Source: Craterostigma plantagineum (Eukaryota > Streptophyta > Magnoliopsida > Lamiales > Linderniaceae). Taken from it: a DNA stretch of 64,000 bases. The DNA lies in assembly GCA_027422505.1 (NCBI GenBank), contig JAPQWV010000017.1, forward strand, positions 20,213,501-20,277,500, read 5' to 3'. This document shows positions 59,050-64,000 of this stretch, one piece after another (position 1 is the first letter of the stretch; each line of letters opens with the position of its first letter). The notes below the pieces were generated by a model. That model was not told where the DNA came from and made no database searches. It saw only the letters and a list, made by a program, of their open reading frames with translations. A program made the position numbers and the translations under genes.

Positions 59050-62000
59050 CTAGGGATAATATTTCCGCAGTTTGCGGGCGTTCCACGGGCGATCGAGCTG
59101 CTTTCCATGGGTATCCTCGAGATAGTAAGAGGCTTCCCCGGCTCTTTTGACGACTCGGTAAGGTCCTTCGAACTTGGGTTCCAACTTCTTCCTTCCTTCC
59201 TGATTTAGGATCTCTTTCATCACGAGGTCTCCTTCTTCGTACCTCTTGCTTCGGACTCGGCGATTATAGGACTTGGTCATTCTCCTTTGATAAGCGGTCA
59301 TCCTGATGGCGGCTTTTTCTCTTCCTTCCTCGATAAGGTCGAGATCTTCGGCGCGGAGCTGGTCGTTGTCTTCAGAGTAAATAAGGATTCGGGCACTTTC
59401 CATTCCTATTTCCGCGGGTAGTACCGCTTCGCTCCCATAGACCAAGCTGAAGGGTGTCTCATTGGACCCCTCTCGAGGCGTCGTTCGATATGACCAGAGG
59501 ACACTTTGAAGCTCATTGAACCAGGACTTCTCGAGCCCCTCGAGTCGGGTCTTTAACCCTTGTACTATAGTGCGATTGGTCACTTCAACCTGGCCGTTGC
59601 TTTGTGGATACGCTACCGAGGTAAATATTTGCTCTATCCCGAGCTCATCGCACCATTCCTTTAGCTTCTTTCCACTGAATTGCCTCCCATTGTCAGATAC
59701 TAGTCTCCTGGGAATTCCGTAGCGGCAAATGATGTTCTTCCAAATGAAGGAGGTGATGGCGGCTTCGGTGATCTTGGCCAGGGCTTCGGCTTCAACCCAC
59801 TTCGAGAAGTAGTCCACAGCTACCAGTAAAAACTTCTTTTGAGCAACGTTCCCAGAGAATGGTCCGACAATATCGAGTCCCCATTGATCGAAGGGGCACG
59901 GAGACGTTACTGACTTCATGGCTTCAGCAGGCATTCTCTGCAAACTGGCGTGTTTCTGGCAATTGAGACAGCTTCGAACTGTCTTCATGGCGTCTCCCTT
60001 CATTGTCGCCCAGAAAAAACCTGCGAGGAGTGTCTTCCTTACCAAAGCTCGACTCCCGATGTGACTTCCACAAATCCCCTCATGTATTTCCCGAAGGACA
60101 TACTCACCTTCTTCCTTGGATATGCATCGTAGGAGGGGTCCCGCGAAAGACCTTTTGAACAGAGTTTTATCGATTAAGGTGAACCTTTGAATCTTTCGCA
60201 TGAGTTTTTGGGCTTGAGCTTTGGCCTCGGGAAGGATCTGGTGGCGCAGGTATTGGTAGATCTCGTATCTCCAATCTTCTCGGGCAATGTCTGGCTCGGG
60301 CACGTTTTGGTCCTCGATCTGCCAAATGGCTGGGGCCTTTCCTTTTTCCTCAAGTGGACCAATGGCGCTTGCCCACTTGGCTATCTGGTCTGCCTTCTCA
60401 TTCTGGGCCCGGGTGATTAAGACGATCTTAAGTTCTTCGAAGCTTCCTTTAATTTCCTCGAACGCCTTCACGTATTTTTCCAAATTCTGACCCTTGACGG
60501 CAAAGTTCCCCTCTAGTTGTTGAACCACGAGTTGAGAATCCGAGTGTACCAGTAATCGAGTGATCCCCATTCTCCGCGCAGCTCGGAGTCCAGCAAGTAG
60601 CGCTTCGTATTCTGTCTCATTGTTTGATGCCTTGTGGTCCAGCCTGATAGCCAGGTTGGTCTCTTCCCCCCAAGGTGATATGAGAAGTATCCCAACTCCA
60701 TTCCCCGAGTTGCAAGAAGAACCATCCACGAACATATTCCATACCTCCTCGGGGCCGTCCCCGACTATCTCCACCATAAAATCGGCCAACGCCTGTGCTT
60801 TGATCGCGGCCCGGGGCTTAAATTGAATGTCATACTCTCCTAATTCTGTTGACCACTTGACTACCCTTCCCGAGACGTCCGGCCGTGTAGCGATCTTCCC
60901 GATGGGTTGATTGGTCAGCACCATAATCGGGTGTGATAGGAAGTAGGGTCGCAACTTCCTAGCGGTGATAAGAAGGGCCAACAGAAGTTTTTCGGAATTT
61001 GTGTACCTTGTTTCGGGGCCTTTCAAGATGTGACTGACGAAGTAGATTGGTTTCTGCACCCTTTCCTCTTCCCGAACCATTACGGAACTTATGGCCCGAA
61101 GCGAAGTTGCAAGATAGACTGTTAACTCCTCCCCAGGCAATGGCTTGTTAAGCACGGGCAACTTCTTCAAATATTCCTTCAGGTCCTGGAAGGCTTTCTC
61201 ACACTCGGGTGTCCATTCAAAGTTCCGGACTTTGCGCAACACTTTGAAGAAGGGTAGGCTACGGTCAGCGGATCGGGAGATGAACCGCGAAAGGGCTGTG
61301 ATCCTTCCTGTTAACCTCTGAACCTCATTTAGACTTCGGGGGGATGTCATATCCAACAAGGCCTTGACTTTGTCGGGATTAGCTTCGATTCCTCGCCTTG
61401 TTACCATATATCCTAAGAATTTGCCCGAACTGACTCCGAAGGTACACTTGTTGGGGTTCATCTTCAGGTTGTATCTTTGGGCGGTCGATAGCGTCTCTTG
61501 AACATCGGCTAAGAAGCGGCTTTGCTCTCGGGATTTAATTAGAATGTCGTCGACATAGACCTCCACGTTTCTCCCGATTTGATCCTTGAAAACCTTGTCC
61601 ATCAGCCTCTGGTATGTGGCACCGACGTTCTTCAGTCCAAAGGGCATAACTGTGTAACAGTAGGTTCCTCCGGCGGTTATAAAGCTTATTTTTTCTTGAT
61701 CTTCCTTTGCGAGTAAGATCTGATTATATCCCTGGAAAGCGTCGAGAAAACAAAGTAGCTCGTGTTCTGAGGTGGAATCGACCAACTGATCTATCCTGGG
61801 CAAGGGATAGCAGTCCTTCGGGCATGCTTCGTTCAAGTTCCGGAAATCCACGCACATGCGCCATTTGCCCGAGGATTTTGGGACCAAGACCACGTTCGAG
61901 AGCCATGTGGGGAACTGAACCTCCCGAACATGGCCTGCTTCCAACAGCTCCTCCACCTGTCGTCGTGCCTCGGCGTTCATTTCAGCGCTGAGATACCTCC

Positions 62001-64000
62001 TTTTCTGAAAGACAGGTCGAGTGGATCGGGAGACGTTCAATTTATGCTCGATGATCCCCCTGTCGATGCCTATCATGTCCTTAGAGGTCCATGCGAACGC
62101 GTCTTTGTTCCTTTTTAGCAATCTGATTAAGCCTTCCCTCAGGTCCTGGGGAAGATCCTTCGCAACTTTGACTATCCCTTCTGGCGGATTGATCACCACT
62201 TCTTCGGTTTCTTCTTCATGGTCTTCTTTTTGGGCAGTTCCAATGGCGTACAACGTTTCTCTTCCTCTCGGATGATCCTCCTTTCGGGTTCTGGCGGACT
62301 TGGTCTCGGCGCGAACCTCTTCCACGAAGCATTTTCTGGCCATCTTGCGATCTCCCACAACTTCCCCAACCTTGTCCCCTACGGGGAATTTTATCTTTTG
62401 GTGTAGGGCCGAAGCAATGGCCTTGAAAGAGGTCAGGGCAGGTCTCCCTAGGATGATGTTGTACGGGCTCGTTCCATTGATGACCATGAATGGCGACATC
62501 CGCGTTTTCCGAGTGTCCCCTTTCCCGAGGGTGAGTGGGAGATGCAGGATCCCCACGGCCTCGATGCAGTGTCCCGTGAAGCCAAACAGAGCCGTTTCCA
62601 CCTTGTCCATAGAGTATGCTCCCAAGTCCATTTGATCGAGGGCCTTCTTGTATATTATGTTGACGGAGCTCCCATTATCGACGAAAACCTTGCCAACGTC
62701 ATGGTTGGCCACCTCAGCTCGAATGACTAAGGCGTCCTCATGAGAATCGTCGCCTCCATGAAAATCCTCAGGACCAAAGCTGATAGTAGGTCCCGAGCGC
62801 TTACTTCCTATCTTGATTTCAAAGTTTTTCAACCGGCGAACCCCGGCCTTCCTTGCTCGGTTTGAATCCCCTCCTGTAGGTCCTCCCGAGATTATGTTGA
62901 TCTGTCGGGGTGCGGTCCTTTCGGGTGATCTCCGGTGTCCCGCGCCTCTATTGTCCTGGTTCCTCAAAGTGTCATTCCTTACTGGCCTGGGGCCTCGCCT
63001 CTCGTCCCCTTCCGGTGTTCTTCTAGGCGCCTCTTTCTGATTTTGAGGCAGGCGGTCTTGTCGGGTGTTAAACCGATTCCCCGCCCCAGGATATCTGGGC
63101 CTGGTCCCGAAGCCACCCTCATTCCCCGCAAGCTTGGCTCGTGCTTCGGGGTTGGTTGCGATTAACTTTTCTAGCTCTCGATTCAGCTGAAAACACTCCT
63201 CTGTAGTATGCCCGTATTCGTGGTGATAATTGCAGTAAGTGTTAGATATTGGTCTCCTAGGGTTGCCTTCAATGTAAGGTGGTCGACGAAGAAAATCATT
63301 TTCCTCACATATCTCCAGTGCTCGCATTTTGTTCACGCGCAGCTTCGGGTAATCCACCCTAGGAAACGGAGGCATCGGATAGGGGCGATCATCCCTTCGG
63401 GGAAACACCCTGCGATCTTGGTTTCTCGGTGGGCTCTTTCGACGCTCTCGTGGAGGACTTTTGCGTTTCCTATCCTCGGGCTCCCGAGCCTGCAATTCTT
63501 CTACTCGGACATATTTCTCGACCCGAGCCACCAATTCCTCTACCGTGGTGGGATATTTCTTCACCAGCGATCTGAACAGATCCCCGTCCCTCAGGCCGTG
63601 ATGGAAAGCTCCAATAAGCAACTCAGGCGCAATGTTGGGGACCTCCATCTTTACTTGATTGAAACGTCGAAGATAATCTCTTAGGCTTTCCCTGTCGCCC
63701 TGTTTAATGTTTAACAATTTTACTGCGGAAGAGGGGCGTCTTCTGTTGCTTGAGAAGTACTTCAAAAAGTGGCTGGTTAAGTCGTGAAAGCTTCTGATTC
63801 CTCCTGGGGGCAAGAGAGTGAACCATTGTTGGGCTCCTCCTGCCAGAGTAGTCACAAAGAGTCGGCATTTAATGGGGTCGCTAAGCTGGTATAACGCCGC
63901 ATTTCCTTCAAAAGCAGCTAAATGGTCTTCTGGTGGCCCGGAACCATCATACTTCTTCATTTCAAAAGATCGGAAGTGTTCGGGCAGCGGAGCCGTGAGC
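59050..64000 (-). CDS. Tat element Gag-Pol polyprotein (partial)
   Basis: One uninterrupted frame; the first visible Met is at 63960, but the frame stays open to the window edge (PLPEHFRSFEM upstream), so Gag starts outside. Approximate order from that Met: Gag core 10-150 (QQWFTLLPPGGIRSFHDLTS), Arg/Pro-rich linker, knuckle-like CNYHHEYGHTTEEC near 243, protease near 425 (VFVDNGSSVNIIY), and RT 640-850 with VYVDDILI. RNase H 1 lies at about 930-1030 and a second RNase H at about 1060-1180 (MFVDGSSCNSGNGVGILL, NNETEYEALLAGL, HSDSQLVVQQLEG). Integrase has an H2C2 finger (CLNCQKH) and core (WGLDIVGPF, VSDNGRQF). All catalytic motifs seem intact and there is no stop, so this copy may be functional or recently so. 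Confidence 0.93.
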   Translation of the reverse strand, partial: LTAPLPEHFRSFEMKKYDGSGPPEDHLAAFEGNAALYQLSDPIKCRLFVTTLAGGAQQWFTLLPPGGIRSFHDLTSHFLKYFSSNRRRPSSAVKLLNIKQGDRESLRDYLRRFNQVKMEVPNIAPELLIGAFHHGLRDGDLFRSLVKKYPTTVEELVARVEKYVRVEELQAREPEDRKRKSPPRERRKSPPRNQDRRVFPRRDDRPYPMPPFPRVDYPKLRVNKMRALEICEENDFLRRPPYIEGNPRRPISNTYCNYHHEYGHTTEECFQLNRELEKLIATNPEARAKLAGNEGGFGTRPRYPGAGNRFNTRQDRLPQNQKEAPRRTPEGDERRGPRPVRNDTLRNQDNRGAGHRRSPERTAPRQINIISGGPTGGDSNRARKAGVRRLKNFEIKIGSKRSGPTISFGPEDFHGGDDSHEDALVIRAEVANHDVGKVFVDNGSSVNIIYKKALDQMDLGAYSMDKVETALFGFTGHCIEAVGILHLPLTLGKGDTRKTRMSPFMVINGTSPYNIILGRPALTSFKAIASALHQKIKFPVGDKVGEVVGDRKMARKCFVEEVRAETKSARTRKEDHPRGRETLYAIGTAQKEDHEEETEEVVINPPEGIVKVAKDLPQDLREGLIRLLKRNKDAFAWTSKDMIGIDRGIIEHKLNVSRSTRPVFQKRRYLSAEMNAEARRQVEELLEAGHVREVQFPTWLSNVVLVPKSSGKWRMCVDFRNLNEACPKDCYPLPRIDQLVDSTSEHELLCFLDAFQGYNQILLAKEDQEKISFITAGGTYCYTVMPFGLKNVGATYQRLMDKVFKDQIGRNVEVYVDDILIKSREQSRFLADVQETLSTAQRYNLKMNPNKCTFGVSSGKFLGYMVTRRGIEANPDKVKALLDMTSPRSLNEVQRLTGRITALSRFISRSADRSLPFFKVLRKVRNFEWTPECEKAFQDLKEYLKKLPVLNKPLPGEELTVYLATSLRAISSVMVREEERVQKPIYFVSHILKGPETRYTNSEKLLLALLITARKLRPYFLSHPIMVLTNQPIGKIATRPDVSGRVVKWSTELGEYDIQFKPRAAIKAQALADFMVEIVGDGPEEVWNMFVDGSSCNSGNGVGILLISPWGEETNLAIRLDHKASNNETEYEALLAGLRAARRMGITRLLVHSDSQLVVQQLEGNFAVKGQNLEKYVKAFEEIKGSFEELKIVLITRAQNEKADQIAKWASAIGPLEEKGKAPAIWQIEDQNVPEPDIAREDWRYEIYQYLRHQILPEAKAQAQKLMRKIQRFTLIDKTLFKRSFAGPLLRCISKEEGEYVLREIHEGICGSHIGSRALVRKTLLAGFFWATMKGDAMKTVRSCLNCQKHASLQRMPAEAMKSVTSPCPFDQWGLDIVGPFSGNVAQKKFLLVAVDYFSKWVEAEALAKITEAAITSFIWKNIICRYGIPRRLVSDNGRQFSGKKLKEWCDELGIEQIFTSVAYPQSNGQVEVTNRTIVQGLKTRLEGLEKSWFNELQSVLWSYRTTPREGSNETPFSLVYGSEAVLPAEIGMESARILIYSEDNDQLRAEDLDLIEEGREKAAIRMTAYQRRMTKSYNRRVRSKRYEEGDLVMKEILNQEGRKKLEPKFEGPYRVVKRAGEASYYLEDTHGKQLDRPWNARKLRKYYP

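Larger units (their letters stand above)
52189..64000 (-). mobile_element. Ty3/gypsy Tat-type element H (runs off right edge)
   Basis: A large minus-strand element. Its 3' LTR is 52189-52972 (TGTTACCC...AGAACA on its strand), preceded by the polypurine tract GAAGGGGGGAC. Gag-Pol occupies 59050 to the right edge, in one frame with RT, a first RNase H, a second archaeal-like RNase H, and integrase. The dual RNase H marks the Tat lineage (Ogre/Retand/Grande group). Between pol and the 3' LTR are a minisatellite and two tandem genes on the opposite strand. The 5' LTR and primer site are outside the window. Confidence 0.92.

Overview
This window looks like nuclear DNA from a flowering plant, probably a eudicot. 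The signs are spliced genes with GT-AG introns, wall-associated-kinase-type receptor exons, tRNA-Met-primed Ty1/copia and Ty3/gypsy retrotransposons, hAT and Stowaway elements, and an L1-type LINE with an RNase H domain. Most of the 64 kb is mobile DNA in several nested layers. Only three host loci are recognisable, and all three are damaged.

Layout, left to right. 418-5427 is a minus-strand copia element with 5-bp target duplications and non-TG/CA LTR ends. 7665-8367 is a non-autonomous hAT element. 9748-22321 holds one small minus-strand host gene of at least four exons. Its last exon was split by a 4.4-kb element with inverted ends and internal tandem arrays (9868-14282) and by a LINE (14405-21462). 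The LINE left an unusually long target duplication of 229 bp, and its endonuclease region has been replaced by a copia LTR plus gag start. 23532-34704 is a plus-strand copia element. Its 5' LTR is interrupted by a minus-strand copia element (23694-29050), and its body by a hAT element (30424-31174, itself carrying a Stowaway MITE) and a fragment of a gypsy LTR (about 31763-32083). 34705-35560 is a copia gag remnant. 36453-37417 is a deleted hAT element that keeps the end of its transposase.

38369-48307 carries two wall-associated-kinase-like genes. The first (38369-41617) has a complete exon set but one apparent 1-bp deletion, and its first intron consists almost wholly of two tandem TRIM-type mini-retrotransposons. 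The second (47673-48307) is cut off by a copia LTR. A very young copia element (41720-46682) lies between them.

48308-52188 holds copia and gypsy fragments. From 52189 to the right edge lies a minus-strand Ty3/gypsy element of the Tat type. It has one 1636-codon gag-pol frame with two RNase H domains that stays open at the window edge. Between pol and the 3' LTR it carries two tandem, intron-containing genes on the opposite strand.

Nothing here forms an operon or working pathway. The story is one of successive insertions into a receptor-kinase neighbourhood and a small host gene. All family assignments rest on motifs read by eye; no database search was possible.
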